The position numbers and the translations under genes are program-made. From Tritrichomonas musculus (taxonomy: Eukaryota > Parabasalia > Tritrichomonadida > Tritrichomonadidae), in the NCBI GenBank assembly GCA_039105265.1, contig JAPFFF010000007.1, positions 5,766,001-5,830,000 on the forward strand: a stretch of DNA of 64,000 nucleotides, read 5' to 3'. Shown in pieces: positions 8,793 to 16,985 of the stretch. The first letter of the stretch is position 1. Each line of letters begins with the position of its first letter. Below the pieces are notes generated by a model, which was not told the origin of the DNA, made no database searches, and was given only the letters and a program-made list of their open reading frames with translations.

Positions 8793-9707
8793 ATGAAACG
8801 TTTCATGAAACCGACACACTTTAATTATAAAGAGGTTTTATTCTCTAATAGCTCTGATTATGATGATGACCAAATGAGCTTTGCATTTGAATATGAATCA
8901 TTCAGACCAACAGTTAATGAAAAGACATTTAATATTGATGATGAGATGAACAAAGCTTATCAACGTAATGAATCAAAAATAAAGAATGAATCAATCAGAC
9001 CAATCGCAAACGGCATCTATGCACATTACAATTCATTGAACATACTTGTCGGAAATCAAGGAAGAGGAAAGAGCCATGTCGTTTTAAGAGATATCATTCA
9101 AATGTCAAGATTAAAGAACTCCGACTTTCATTTAATCGTTTATATATCTAAGAGCGGTACAATCAATGATGCAACATTTATTGCTCAACGTGAATTGATA
9201 CAACTTCCGATCAAAGTTATTAGTGATTCAAACGCTGAAGAATATCTTAAACAACTTGATTTATATAAAGAGCTATATGATAAATATTGTTCGACCCCAA
9301 AAATAGTAATCAATGAAAAGACCTTAAACGATATGTTTGAGTTTCTTCATATCAATAAGTTAGGTCAACCAAATGAACCATTAAACACAATCATTCTTTG
9401 TGAAGATGCAAGCCGTTCATTAATTTTAAAGACTGATTACTTTACAAATTATGTTTCACAGCTCAGACATAAACATTCAATCGTTTACATTAATATTCAG
9501 TTCTTCAAAGCAATCAAAACTGATTACAAGAATAACGCGACATCATTCTTTATCTTTAGTGGTTATTCAAGGCAAAAGTTAAGTTATGTATATCATCAAG
9601 TTCCAATGCCAATTGAGTTTGAACATTTATGGCAAAAATATAAAGACTTATCAGGTCATCAATTCGTGTTAGTCAATACGAGAACAAATACAATTGAGAT
9701 TCATTAA
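8793..9707 (+). CDS. A32/FtsK-HerA-type DNA-packaging ATPase (A1)
   Basis: A 304-aa protein with Walker A VGNQGRGKSH near residues 88-97 and a Walker B-like hydrophobic strand NTIILCEDAS near residues 200-209. An arginine-containing C-terminal half follows (TSFFIFSGYSRQKLSYVYHQ). This is the layout of the genome-packaging ATPases of Polintons, adenovirus-like and nucleocytoplasmic viruses, which pump DNA into preformed capsids. The N-terminal third is nearly identical to A2 (36,989-37,903). From about residue 85 onward the copies differ much more, so the gene is a mosaic. It converges on the 151-aa gene with a 4-bp overlap. Confidence 0.9.
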   Translation: MKRFMKPTHFNYKEVLFSNSSDYDDDQMSFAFEYESFRPTVNEKTFNIDDEMNKAYQRNESKIKNESIRPIANGIYAHYNSLNILVGNQGRGKSHVVLRDIIQMSRLKNSDFHLIVYISKSGTINDATFIAQRELIQLPIKVISDSNAEEYLKQLDLYKELYDKYCSTPKIVINEKTLNDMFEFLHINKLGQPNEPLNTIILCEDASRSLILKTDYFTNYVSQLRHKHSIVYINIQFFKAIKTDYKNNATSFFIFSGYSRQKLSYVYHQVPMPIEFEHLWQKYKDLSGHQFVLVNTRTNTIEIH

Positions 9708-10159
9708 TCTAATACAATTTGTTGTTGAACACCTACAAACAGACGAGGTGTATTGATATTATATTTTTGTCTCATCTGTTCGATGAGTTCTTTTGTTTTC
9801 TTATCATTAACTTTCCTGATACTGTAATTATAATATTTGTAATCTTTAAATGATTGTTCTTCATTTGAGCCTTCAGCGAAGAACTCAAGTGAATTCGTTG
9901 ATATTCTTCTTCTAACATTTGATGTTAATGTTATATATTCGAGCCCGAGTTCAACAATCTTATCATAATATAATCGTTTGAATTCATTATCTTTGTTCTT
10001 CAATGATATGTATAACACTTTTGCTTTGTATGTAGCCTTTCCACTTGGTATTGGATATCTATCACACAATATTGAGAAATCACATTGTTTAAACTTCTCT
10101 GTTTCATCCAGCATATCAATAAGTGAATTGATGTAATCATAAACTTTTGGCGTTGACAT
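9704..10159 (-). CDS. Uncharacterised element protein, 151 aa (A1)
   Basis: Unrecognised by family. The central part, CDFSILCDRYPIP...KVLYISLKNKDNEFKRLYYDKIVELGL, is conserved with A2 and seems to correspond loosely to the 185-aa gene of element B (LVVSIYKNQQFLYKELCELF). That hints at a core Polinton gene. A cysteine protease is expected in such elements, but I cannot see a convincing His-Asp/Asn-Cys set here, so I do not call one. It overlaps the ATPase stop by 4 bp tail to tail. AAAAATAAAG upstream of the start reads CTTTATTTTT on the coding strand. Confidence 0.6.
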   Translation of the reverse strand: MSTPKVYDYINSLIDMLDETEKFKQCDFSILCDRYPIPSGKATYKAKVLYISLKNKDNEFKRLYYDKIVELGLEYITLTSNVRRRISTNSLEFFAEGSNEEQSFKDYKYYNYSIRKVNDKKTKELIEQMRQKYNINTPRLFVGVQQQIVLD

Positions 10160-10186
10160 ATCTTTATCATGAAATTAAAAAAATAA

Positions 10187-10501
10187 AAATAAAGTTCATC
10201 AACTTGAGAAAGAATTAAATGAATTGTCTAATAAATGAGTTCTTCAAGTTCAGCAATTAATTCAATAGGACCGTTGAATTTCTTTAGCTGTTTAATAAAG
10301 TGATTTATCTCTTTTAGTACTTCATCTATGATATCATCATTATCGTAGAGGTATTTTAATGCGGGTCTCCAACCTTTTAGTTTTTTGTTGATTCTATTAA
10401 TGAGGGTGCTTAATGTTTCGGCTTGGTTTGACATTTTATAAATTGCTGATAAAAAAATAAAAAATTTTTGAAAGTTCGATTTTTCGTTGTTGTTATTTTT
10501 G
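10187..10501. repeat. Right TIR-homologous segment of A1
   Basis: This segment matches the TIRs of A2, in inverted orientation to A2's left end. It is homologous from the T-rich/hairpin stretch at ~10,501 inward, past the A2 TIR boundary at 18,799, as far as ~10,187. The extra ~40-55 bp match the DNA just inside A2's left TIR (GACAATTCATT...TCAAGTTGATGAACTTTATTTTT), not A2's right end. The TIR boundary therefore differs between copies. The outermost ~170 bp of the A2 TIR have no counterpart here; a different ~60-bp end (10,502-10,561) takes their place. Confidence 0.65.
10228..10434 (-). CDS. TIR-encoded small helical protein, 68 aa (A1)
   Basis: I start it at the methionine at 10,434 (MSNQAETLSTLINRINKKLK) because that matches the 80-aa A2 genes. 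A longer frame upstream to 10,506 exists but is not conserved. The protein is helical and charged, ending FNGPIELIAELEELIY. Compared with A2 it lacks a 13-codon segment, one ACA codon standing in its place, so the hairpin-containing stretch in A2 is an insertion or this copy lost it. The frame is otherwise kept, with conservative changes. Function is unknown; location within the terminal repeat is the distinguishing feature. Confidence 0.6.
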   Translation of the reverse strand: MSNQAETLSTLINRINKKLKGWRPALKYLYDNDDIIDEVLKEINHFIKQLKKFNGPIELIAELEELIY

Positions 10502-10619
10502 TTCATTAGTCGTGTTGACGGTGGGCTTTAGCCTGACGGAAACCGACTGATATATACTACTAAACAAGTTCAAAGATGTAAATTCAAAGATGAAGATTCA
10601 AAAGCGGCGACCGTTAACT

Positions 10620-11000
10620 TTAAAATTTATCTCCCCTGCTCAGCCGGTCCACTATCACTACTGACGGTATATCTATTTTGATTTCTAAAATATTGTATTC
10701 GTCATTTTCTGCTTTCGACAAGGAGTTTAAATCAAGGGAATAGGCATCAAGACCATCTTCATATGATAATTCATTAACTAAGCCGGGGGACATTTCCAAA
10801 GAGGTTATTCGTTCTTCATGATTGATTAATTGAGATTTCAGAGAGATTCCTCCCAAATTTATATCTTCTCCAACGGTCAAATCTTGTTCGATATCAGCTG
10901 TTTTGGCGTTTATTTCATCACAATTTATTGAGGAAGGATTCTTTGAGCCGCCTATAAATGCACCGTCTAAAGCGTTCTGTTTAGTCAGTATTGCAGTCAT
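10620..11000 (-). CDS. Fibre-like protein, N-terminal piece (element B)
   Basis: About 126 residues from the methionine at 11,000 (MTAILTKQNALDGAFIGGSK). It has a triple-helix or coiled-coil style stalk (EQDLTVGEDINLGGISLKSQLINHEERITSLE), resembling the N-terminal parts of tail fibres. It is far shorter than the >1000-aa fibre genes of A2 and C and ends only ~60 bp from the A1 boundary, so it is probably the remaining piece of a longer gene. It is divergent from the 110-aa gene with 14 bp between start codons. Assignment rests on style and position. Confidence 0.45.
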   Translation of the reverse strand: MTAILTKQNALDGAFIGGSKNPSSINCDEINAKTADIEQDLTVGEDINLGGISLKSQLINHEERITSLEMSPGLVNELSYEDGLDAYSLDLNSLSKAENDEYNILEIKIDIPSVVIVDRLSRGDKF

Positions 11001-11014
11001 TTTAAAATAAATAA

Positions 11015-11347
11015 ATGCCCAAGACATACTTCATTACCAAGAAATACAACAATATTTTGCCCTCAGAATTCACAAATTCATTGAATAAACGATATATTTC
11101 CTTCCAATATTGTCGAGCCACCTGTAATGGATATCTGGATGGAGAAACAGAAATGCACGCTTCGTTTATTCAAAGAGATGAGTACGAAGATTCTCTTGTC
11201 TGGTACGCCAATTTGACTCCTCCGGACGATAATAGGAAATACGAATTTGTCGGGACAAAAAGAGAGTTTAGGATATGGTTTACAGACGCAGAAGGGAACG
11301 AAATAAAGCCTGACAATTTCACTGTTTTCTTGAAGTTAGAGTACTGA
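11015..11347 (+). CDS. Small virion-type protein, 110 aa (element B)
   Basis: Homologous to the 126-aa A2 protein at 23,141-23,521. The shared features are a KxYIxxQYC motif near the N-terminus (RYISFQYCRATCNGYLDGE versus KYIVVQYCGAVVNQHIVGD) and a C-terminal strand pattern WFTDxxGNxIxPxxF. Its size and beta-strand pattern suit a small jelly-roll-like or capsid-associated protein. This family-level role is inference. It lies between the fibre piece and the convergent major capsid gene. Confidence 0.55.
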   Translation: MPKTYFITKKYNNILPSEFTNSLNKRYISFQYCRATCNGYLDGETEMHASFIQRDEYEDSLVWYANLTPPDDNRKYEFVGTKREFRIWFTDAEGNEIKPDNFTVFLKLEY

Positions 11348-11444
11348 GCATGCGCAAAAAAAATATTTTTTTACTGTTTTTTTATTCGTACGGACAATGT
11401 CCCTAGGCTTAAGCGTAAAGATTATTTTATAATCCTTAGGCGTT

Positions 11445-13334
11445 TTACGCGTAGCCTTGTGGTACGCCAGTCTGATAATATTCGACTCCATTAACGCTCC
11501 AAGTGAAATATGTATCAGAACATAGCCACATTTCTGGACTGGGAGGATGCATGTTGGGATATTCTGGGTCGGGAATAAAGTATGTGTCATCATCGCCACG
11601 ATACATTGGCTGACCTCTGAACGTAACGGTTATTGAAGTACTTCCAGTATCTATTCCGTCAAATACATAGCCTGCATTGCTCCTTTCGAGTTGGAAGTTT
11701 ATGCCAAAAGATGTTCCGTCTGAGCGGCAATTTGTATATCTTTTTCCTGTTGCTGGGTCGTTTAATGGCTGTGTGAAAGAGTCTTCAAATTCTTGTGTGG
11801 CTTCTAAGGCTCCATCTAGTTCGTTTGCGATAAGCTGATGTTGATAAAAACTTGCAGCACAAGTATTGGCAAATTCTGTGTCTGGATATGTTCTTTTATT
11901 GACTACGAGCTGGACATTTTGATACATAATATTGTCGAAACAAGTAATGTCAGCAGGAGATTTTGGAAACATCATCGTGATATTTGTCGCATTTCTCAAT
12001 GGAATTGACTTACTGATTTCGAGACCGTTTACTTTGGCAGTTCCTTCGAAAATTTCTCTTGTGATTTCCTGAGACGGAATCAATAAAGGAGTCTGTAATT
12101 CTCTGACAAGTCCTTGATAAACATCTGGTTTGAGACCAAAACCTGCCAAATTTGAACGACCCAATTGAATAGTTCCTCCAAGGACATCCAAAGTAATTTT
12201 CTCTGTTTTGAGATTGATATTGTCTGATTTTGTTGAGGCAAGTAAGGCGCCTTTCAATTCACTTTTGATAATTTTGACAGTATCTCCTGGATCCAATGGT
12301 TTGTCTGGATTAGCTGCTGCGATTAACTCTGCAAATTCTCTTTTATTGACATCATCTCTTGTAACTCCATATTTTGTAAATTCTTCGTCAGTATATCCGA
12401 AATCAATTGTTGGATGTTCCAAAACATCGTCATCATAGACATTTGCGCCTTTGTATCTTTGGTATTCGATATGAAGTTTTTGGGAAGGAGTTGGTTTGGC
12501 AGAATAATGAGACACAATAACAGACGGACGGCCTATTTGTGTGAATTTTCTTGATATTGGGATGACAGCAGGCATTTCTTCAGCAATTTCTTTGTCTTCC
12601 AAAAATTGTAGAGTTTCCTTAACGATATTTGGATTGATTTGTGCCCAGACAAGAGCGCGTAAAGATGTTTTGACCTCTTCTTCTATCTCTCCACAAATTG
12701 CGTTTGGATATAACTGCCATGCCTGAAGAGCAAGTTGGTCGACAAATGGGATGGTTAATTCAATGGTAAATTTATGTGGTTGTCCATCAGCAATATCCTT
12801 TAAATCGACATAACAACCGCAAACTGATGGGGAGAATTGACTGACATTTTCCCAAGTTGAATGAGAATATTTTGATGTTGCTTTTGCGTCACGAGGTTTG
12901 ATGGAATTATAGGCGAAAGATTCTCTTTGAAGTTCGTCTTGTCGATATGCACCTAAGAGTTTATCATTTATCCAGAAGCGACAATCTTCATAAAATTCTA
13001 CAGCATTCTTGAATCCGACAAATATTTTCATCAATCCATTTGTGTCTGCAGATACGTCAATAGGCTGGGACAATTTAATGATGAAATCAAGGAGAATTGT
13101 AGTAAAAGACTTTTCAATTTGAGTGATTGTATGGCCGGAATGAGATAATTTAATACGTGTTTTTGTGCCGACTGGAAGTGGGGCGTCTTTGTCTTTGAAC
13201 TCTTCCAGAACGAAAGAAAATGTATTGTCTCCTCCGTTTCTTTGAATGAGATTTCGTAATTTTGACTGGAAAAATGAGAGAACATCGCCTTCATCATTTC
13301 CTAAATTTTTGGTCTGTGCGTTGTAGTAGGTCAT
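11445..13334 (-). CDS. Major capsid protein, Polinton type (element B)
   Basis: About 629 aa from the methionine at 13,334 (MTYYNAQTKNLGNDEGDVLS). An upstream in-frame extension is not supported by the A2 homologue. It aligns over its length with the A2 capsid protein. Shared landmarks are HSxWENxSxxSxxxxGxYVxL near residue ~165, LIPSQ with IPLxNATNxxxMFPK in the middle, and RSNAGYVFDGID...GQPMYRGDDDTYF near the C-terminus. The family forms the double jelly-roll capsomer of Polintons. The fold is inferred from homologous position and length. It diverges from the small minor-capsid gene, with 70 bp between start codons. Confidence 0.8.
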   Translation of the reverse strand: MTYYNAQTKNLGNDEGDVLSFFQSKLRNLIQRNGGDNTFSFVLEEFKDKDAPLPVGTKTRIKLSHSGHTITQIEKSFTTILLDFIIKLSQPIDVSADTNGLMKIFVGFKNAVEFYEDCRFWINDKLLGAYRQDELQRESFAYNSIKPRDAKATSKYSHSTWENVSQFSPSVCGCYVDLKDIADGQPHKFTIELTIPFVDQLALQAWQLYPNAICGEIEEEVKTSLRALVWAQINPNIVKETLQFLEDKEIAEEMPAVIPISRKFTQIGRPSVIVSHYSAKPTPSQKLHIEYQRYKGANVYDDDVLEHPTIDFGYTDEEFTKYGVTRDDVNKREFAELIAAANPDKPLDPGDTVKIIKSELKGALLASTKSDNINLKTEKITLDVLGGTIQLGRSNLAGFGLKPDVYQGLVRELQTPLLIPSQEITREIFEGTAKVNGLEISKSIPLRNATNITMMFPKSPADITCFDNIMYQNVQLVVNKRTYPDTEFANTCAASFYQHQLIANELDGALEATQEFEDSFTQPLNDPATGKRYTNCRSDGTSFGINFQLERSNAGYVFDGIDTGSTSITVTFRGQPMYRGDDDTYFIPDPEYPNMHPPSPEMWLCSDTYFTWSVNGVEYYQTGVPQGYA

Positions 13335-13404
13335 TTGATTTAATATAAAAATGACAATAAAGGAGTTGTAAAGTTTGTTATATGAACATTTTACTGAAAA
13401 GGAA

Positions 13405-13707
13405 ATGGCATTCGGAAGTTGGTTTAAAAACATCATTAACGGAGCAAAAAACGTAATCGGAAAAGCATTACCGGTACTGAAAAAAGGTGCTGAAATCGTG
13501 TCAAAAGTCGCTCCAGTACTAGGTGGGGCGATAGGCGGACCTGTAGGAAATGTAATCAATAAAATAGGCGATTATGCAGGAAAATTTGCTGGAGGAAATA
13601 AGGCGTTGGGAGTAAACGGTGCAGGTATAAGAAATAATAGTTGGTCTCAGCCTGTTAGCGGACCATCAACTAATCCAGGAAGATTTGATATTCCTTTGTT
13701 GAAGTAA
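13405..13707 (+). CDS. Small basic minor capsid (pVI/pX-like) protein, 100 aa (element B)
   Basis: I start at ATG 13,405 (MAFGSWFKNIINGAKNVIGK). An amphipathic N-terminal helix is followed by a Gly/Ala/Val-rich segment (VSKVAPVLGGAIGGPVGN). This resembles membrane-active minor capsid proteins such as adenovirus pVI or phage-type small capsid proteins. A2 has a similar 84-aa protein in the same position beside its capsid gene. A GAAAAGGAA sequence immediately precedes this ATG and also that of the next gene. It is upstream of, and codirectional with, the 130-aa gene. Confidence 0.6.
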   Translation: MAFGSWFKNIINGAKNVIGKALPVLKKGAEIVSKVAPVLGGAIGGPVGNVINKIGDYAGKFAGGNKALGVNGAGIRNNSWSQPVSGPSTNPGRFDIPLLK

Positions 13708-13739
13708 GATGAATTTTATTTGTGTTTATTGAAAAGGAA

Positions 13740-14132
13740 ATGAACGACATCAAAGTAATCGAGCCTATCTCAAAGCATACGAAAGAGTTTGATACAGTTG
13801 ATGAATTCAATTTATACTATAACAAGAATAAAGAAGAGATGGATAAACTTACGACGCATAAACTCAATAAATTATATCTCATAAAAGGGTATCGAATAAC
13901 GAGAATCAAGAATGTGTTGAGCCTCAAAAAAATGAAGCAAAATTCACGATATGATATTGACCTTGGCAACGAGCTGGATGAACTAAAAAAAGAGATACAG
14001 CAAATTCGTGAAATAACTAAGTTGGTAGAACCAATGAAAGAGACAATAAATAACATCATCCATTTCTTAAATCCTCAGATGGAAATAGAAGTTTCTCCTC
14101 CCTCTGATACCTGTACAATTAGACAGGAATGA
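13740..14132 (+). CDS. Coiled-coil element protein, 130 aa (element B)
   Basis: Starts MNDIKVIEPISKHTKEFDTV, preceded by the same GAAAAGGAA leader as the gene before it. It corresponds to the 158-aa A2 protein at 19,224-19,700. Both have a FDTVDEFNLYYNKN-type segment near residue 20 (A2: FKSIEEFNLFYQKN), a KLNKLYLIK segment, and a C-terminal coiled coil (LGNELDELKKEIQQIREITK). Function is unknown; the linkage with capsid genes in both families suggests a virion or assembly protein. Its 3' end overlaps the convergent ATPase gene by about 58 bp. Confidence 0.55.
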   Translation: MNDIKVIEPISKHTKEFDTVDEFNLYYNKNKEEMDKLTTHKLNKLYLIKGYRITRIKNVLSLKKMKQNSRYDIDLGNELDELKKEIQQIREITKLVEPMKETINNIIHFLNPQMEIEVSPPSDTCTIRQE

Positions 14133-14890
14133 GAATCTGGATTATAATTTTTTTCTTCAGACAATTGCCTGTACAAATTGTAGAACTCCTCAAAGTCCAA
14201 ATTACTTGCTGATTGGGAATAAATATAGTGTAGTTGTTGACGGTTGAAGCAAGGAAAAACGAACAAAGTTGTAATCTCATTTTTGATATGTGGTTTGATG
14301 CCTTTCCATCCTTGAATCAATAAAAAGTAGGAAATATTTGTGTGTCGGCATCTTCGGAGCTGTTGGGAGAAAAACGATTCTTCGGAAGAAAATAGTTTGT
14401 TGTTTGAAATATCATCAAAAGGTATCAATGTATGGAGGAAATCTTTGCTGAAATCAGTAATGTGAAGGACCTTGAACATATCATTTTTTTGTCCATCATC
14501 TAGTCGTTCTTCCAATCCTTCTCGCTTGACAAGATAGTATAGGTTTTTTGCAGCAATTAATTCTGTGATAAAATCGACGGCCATCTTCTCGGAAACGGTA
14601 ATATATGGTATTTTGATGAGGTGTTTGAGAGATTGGAAACTCCTATCGTTTTCGTCACCATTTTTCGTGATATAGATTAGTAAGTGGTGTGTTTTTATTA
14701 ATCCTATTTTGATGATTTCTTGGAGAGCGATGACGGTTTTTCCAGAATTTTGTTTCCCGACGACGACATTTACAGAGTTATATTTTATATGAATATCATC
14801 GTGAATTGGCTCGATTAAAGCACCCGATAAATTATTTGCGTTTTGTTTCAGAGTTTCTGAGACAATAGAATTTATTACTTTTAAACTCAT
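14075..14890 (-). CDS. A32/FtsK-HerA-type DNA-packaging ATPase (element B)
   Basis: A 271-aa P-loop ATPase. Walker A is VVGKQNSGKTVIAL near residues 38-51, followed by QEIIKIGLIKTHHLLIYITKNGDENDRSFQ. The latter matches the A-family ATPases (HLIVYISKSGTINDATF), so the three proteins are homologous. The Walker B region (HTLIPFDDIS) and the late FVFPCFNRQQLHYIYSQ segment occupy the same relative positions as in A1 and A2. It powers genome packaging into capsids. AAAAAAATAA at 14,910-14,919 (TTATTTTTTT on the coding strand) lies ~20 bp upstream of the start. Confidence 0.85.
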   Translation of the reverse strand: MSLKVINSIVSETLKQNANNLSGALIEPIHDDIHIKYNSVNVVVGKQNSGKTVIALQEIIKIGLIKTHHLLIYITKNGDENDRSFQSLKHLIKIPYITVSEKMAVDFITELIAAKNLYYLVKREGLEERLDDGQKNDMFKVLHITDFSKDFLHTLIPFDDISNNKLFSSEESFFSQQLRRCRHTNISYFLLIQGWKGIKPHIKNEITTLFVFPCFNRQQLHYIYSQSASNLDFEEFYNLYRQLSEEKNYNPDSHSCLIVQVSEGGETSISI

Positions 14891-14909
14891 TTATTCCCCA
14901 AAAGACTGC

Positions 14910-14919
14910 AAAAAAATAA
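14910..14919 (-). promoter_or_regulatory. T-rich promoter-like motif upstream of the B ATPase
   Basis: TTATTTTTTT on the coding strand, 20 bp upstream of the ATPase ATG. The identical ten bases occur before the 672-aa gene and before the C fibre gene. A functional role is inferred from recurrence. Confidence 0.4.
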
Positions 14920-14939
14920 GTGAAGATTTATTGGAATTT

Positions 14940-16958
14940 TTATGCATGGAGTTGTGCAGCAGCTTCGTCATCATGCGTCCAAGTATCAAGATCTTCCCAA
15001 TTGCCTTGGCCTTCTTGAGTCCATTGATTGTTAGGATGATTTTGTTCTAAATAATCGAAATCGTCAATTTCTGGTGGTTGTTGGTCGTGTCCTTCGAATA
15101 TTTCTGGTTTCTGTAATGTTGCTGCTGCGTGGAGAATAGCATATACGGTATGATTAGCAATGTGGTTTGAAAAGGCTTTTCTCTGTTGTTCATTATGACC
15201 ATCTCTTACGTAGAGAGTGTGGGCTATTAAATCACTGACAAGATCATCAATTAGTTGTTTGTTCTTTTTCTTCAATTTATCGAAATCTTTACTATTTGGA
15301 TCGACATTACCTAATCCGAGCCTTACTGCAAAACCATGTATAATATAATAATTCCACATCATAGCACATGCCTTACTGTAAATCTGCATCTTGTATTTGC
15401 TAAGTGGTTTTTCTGTTATGTTTCCAATAGAGTTGTTGGTGATTAATTTAGCGATTGCGTGATCGAACGCCTTTCTGAAAATAAAGTATTCGAATCTCCT
15501 GTATGAAGTCATTCTCTTGTTAGATGGTTTCTTATAGCCTTTATGATCGTAATTTCGCCATGATTCTTGTACTGTCCATCCTTCCATATTGCCTTTCATG
15601 TATGGGTTTGTATTATCGACGTCAAAATGACCGCCAAATAAGTTATTAGTATATTCTCTTGCGCTCTTAAATCCTGATTCTTTTCGGGCCTCTCTTGTGG
15701 GATATTGATTGAAGAAACCATATCGCATTGGCCAGTCGGATTTTGTTGTTGTATATCCATTTACATAGACGTACTTATTGTTGGCGTTTCTGATGGCGAC
15801 ATCAGGGATCTTATCTCCGTTTATATCTTCGTGGACAAGAGTCCATGGACTATGTGGTGATTTCTCATTGTGTTTCTCAACCATTATCCGCGCTCCTTGT
15901 GGAGAAATTGCTTGTGCGACACGTTTTATATCCTTTTTGAGTCTTAATACTATGTGTTCCAAAGCCTCCATTCCATCTTTATTACGCGCTCCTGCAAAAC
16001 CGTGGCCGGATGGTAAACTTTTATACAAATCAGCAATTTGATATAAAGCTACTTCAGGTCGTGGATCTAAAGCTTGACGAGAAGTAGGTTGTTGGGCGGA
16101 TATATTGTACTTTATAAGTAAATCGGTAATTAATCGTTCTACATCTTGGTTGTTTATATTAGTTTGTTGTGTCATTTGATTTTGAAATAAAATTGTATTA
16201 TCGTTGTTGTTATTTTGAGTAGTTGGAGGGTTTTGAGATGTTGAAGAAGGTCTTCTCAATTTGTTTAAGGGATTTAATTCCGGAAAAGTCTCTGCTGCTC
16301 CAAATCTAAAGAAAGGTCCGAAATGCTCTTGAGGTTCCCTATGTGAAGTTTCTGGAGGAAAAGGGGGAGGACTTGATGGAGGGACAGAAGGAATTTCCCT
16401 ATGTGAATATACTCTATTTACGAAATGTTGAAGACTTTCGGAATTGATACGTCGAATATATCTATGATCGAAGTTATCGTTTGCGGCAAAGTTATGAGAA
16501 TTGAGTATAGATATTGCAGTACGAATAATATTTCTTGGAAAAGCTTTTTTCTTATATTGCTCTAGGATTTTTTTGTCGACTCTTTCGGATAATTCATTAT
16601 AAAATGAGGGAGTATTTTGAATCCAAGAACTGAATCTATAATCGCTCATATCTACCAAATCTTCACTATAAGTCAAGGGTCTATCTATAGAATGTTCTTC
16701 TTGAAACCTTTGAATGAAATGATTTATTGAATTTTCATTTACAATATTTCCTTCACGAAGACCAAAATTGAATTCGTTTAGAACATTCGATAAAACTTGG
16801 GCATATTGACTATCCTTTAGTAATCCTCCCTGATTATTCGTAGTAATGATATTGAATCCCAGTTCATTGTTGAGTCTATTACAATATCCTAATAATTTTT
16901 GCGTGTTATTGCCTTGCATTACTTGTCCTGTATTAAGTTTTATTGACGATTTACTCAT
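14940..16958 (-). CDS. Large conserved element protein, 672 aa (element B)
   Basis: Unrecognised family, but clearly homologous to the 764-aa A2 protein (24,725-27,019). The shared core has a D-x-N-G-D-K-x-x-D-V calcium-loop-like motif (HEDINGDKIPDVAIRNANNK), then a YVNGYTTTKSDWPMRYGFF segment. In A2 the equivalents are TDLNGDKVDDVVLIDRNGN and INGYKLVFASPYKK. The N-terminal ~280 residues are low complexity and Pro/Asn/Gln-rich. The rest is largely helical. The size and pairing with capsid genes suggest a virion structural protein; that is inference. TTATTTTTTT precedes the start at 16,968-16,977. Confidence 0.6.
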   Translation of the reverse strand: MSKSSIKLNTGQVMQGNNTQKLLGYCNRLNNELGFNIITTNNQGGLLKDSQYAQVLSNVLNEFNFGLREGNIVNENSINHFIQRFQEEHSIDRPLTYSEDLVDMSDYRFSSWIQNTPSFYNELSERVDKKILEQYKKKAFPRNIIRTAISILNSHNFAANDNFDHRYIRRINSESLQHFVNRVYSHREIPSVPPSSPPPFPPETSHREPQEHFGPFFRFGAAETFPELNPLNKLRRPSSTSQNPPTTQNNNNDNTILFQNQMTQQTNINNQDVERLITDLLIKYNISAQQPTSRQALDPRPEVALYQIADLYKSLPSGHGFAGARNKDGMEALEHIVLRLKKDIKRVAQAISPQGARIMVEKHNEKSPHSPWTLVHEDINGDKIPDVAIRNANNKYVYVNGYTTTKSDWPMRYGFFNQYPTREARKESGFKSAREYTNNLFGGHFDVDNTNPYMKGNMEGWTVQESWRNYDHKGYKKPSNKRMTSYRRFEYFIFRKAFDHAIAKLITNNSIGNITEKPLSKYKMQIYSKACAMMWNYYIIHGFAVRLGLGNVDPNSKDFDKLKKKNKQLIDDLVSDLIAHTLYVRDGHNEQQRKAFSNHIANHTVYAILHAAATLQKPEIFEGHDQQPPEIDDFDYLEQNHPNNQWTQEGQGNWEDLDTWTHDDEAAAQLHA

Positions 16959-16967
16959 TTGATTTCC

Positions 16968-16977
16968 AAAAAAATAA
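16968..16977 (-). promoter_or_regulatory. T-rich promoter-like motif upstream of the 672-aa gene
   Basis: TTATTTTTTT on the coding strand, 10 bp upstream of the ATG, followed by GGAAATCAA. Same sequence as upstream of the B ATPase and the C fibre. Confidence 0.4.
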
Positions 16978-16985
16978 GGGGCTGT

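Larger units (their letters stand above)
1..10561. mobile_element. Polinton/Maverick element A1 (partial, runs off the left edge)
   Basis: Position 1 corresponds to position 28,212 of the second copy (A2), and the two are collinear from there to about 10,501, gene for gene. A1 carries the fibre C-terminus, HNH gene, DNA polymerase B, four small genes, packaging ATPase, a 151-aa gene and the TIR gene. The last ~60 bp differ from A2. They end in TATACTACT at 10,561, which reads AGTAGTATA inward, and Polinton termini commonly begin AG. I take 10,561 as the right end, with moderate confidence. It is a virus-like fossil of the same family as A2, moderately diverged from it; its left part lies outside the window. 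Confidence 0.85.

Noticed and set aside
9704-10159. An adenovirus-type cysteine protease in the 151/152-aa or 185-aa genes
   Set aside because: Polintons usually carry one, but no His, Asp/Asn and Cys set with the right spacing is visible, so the genes stay uncharacterised.
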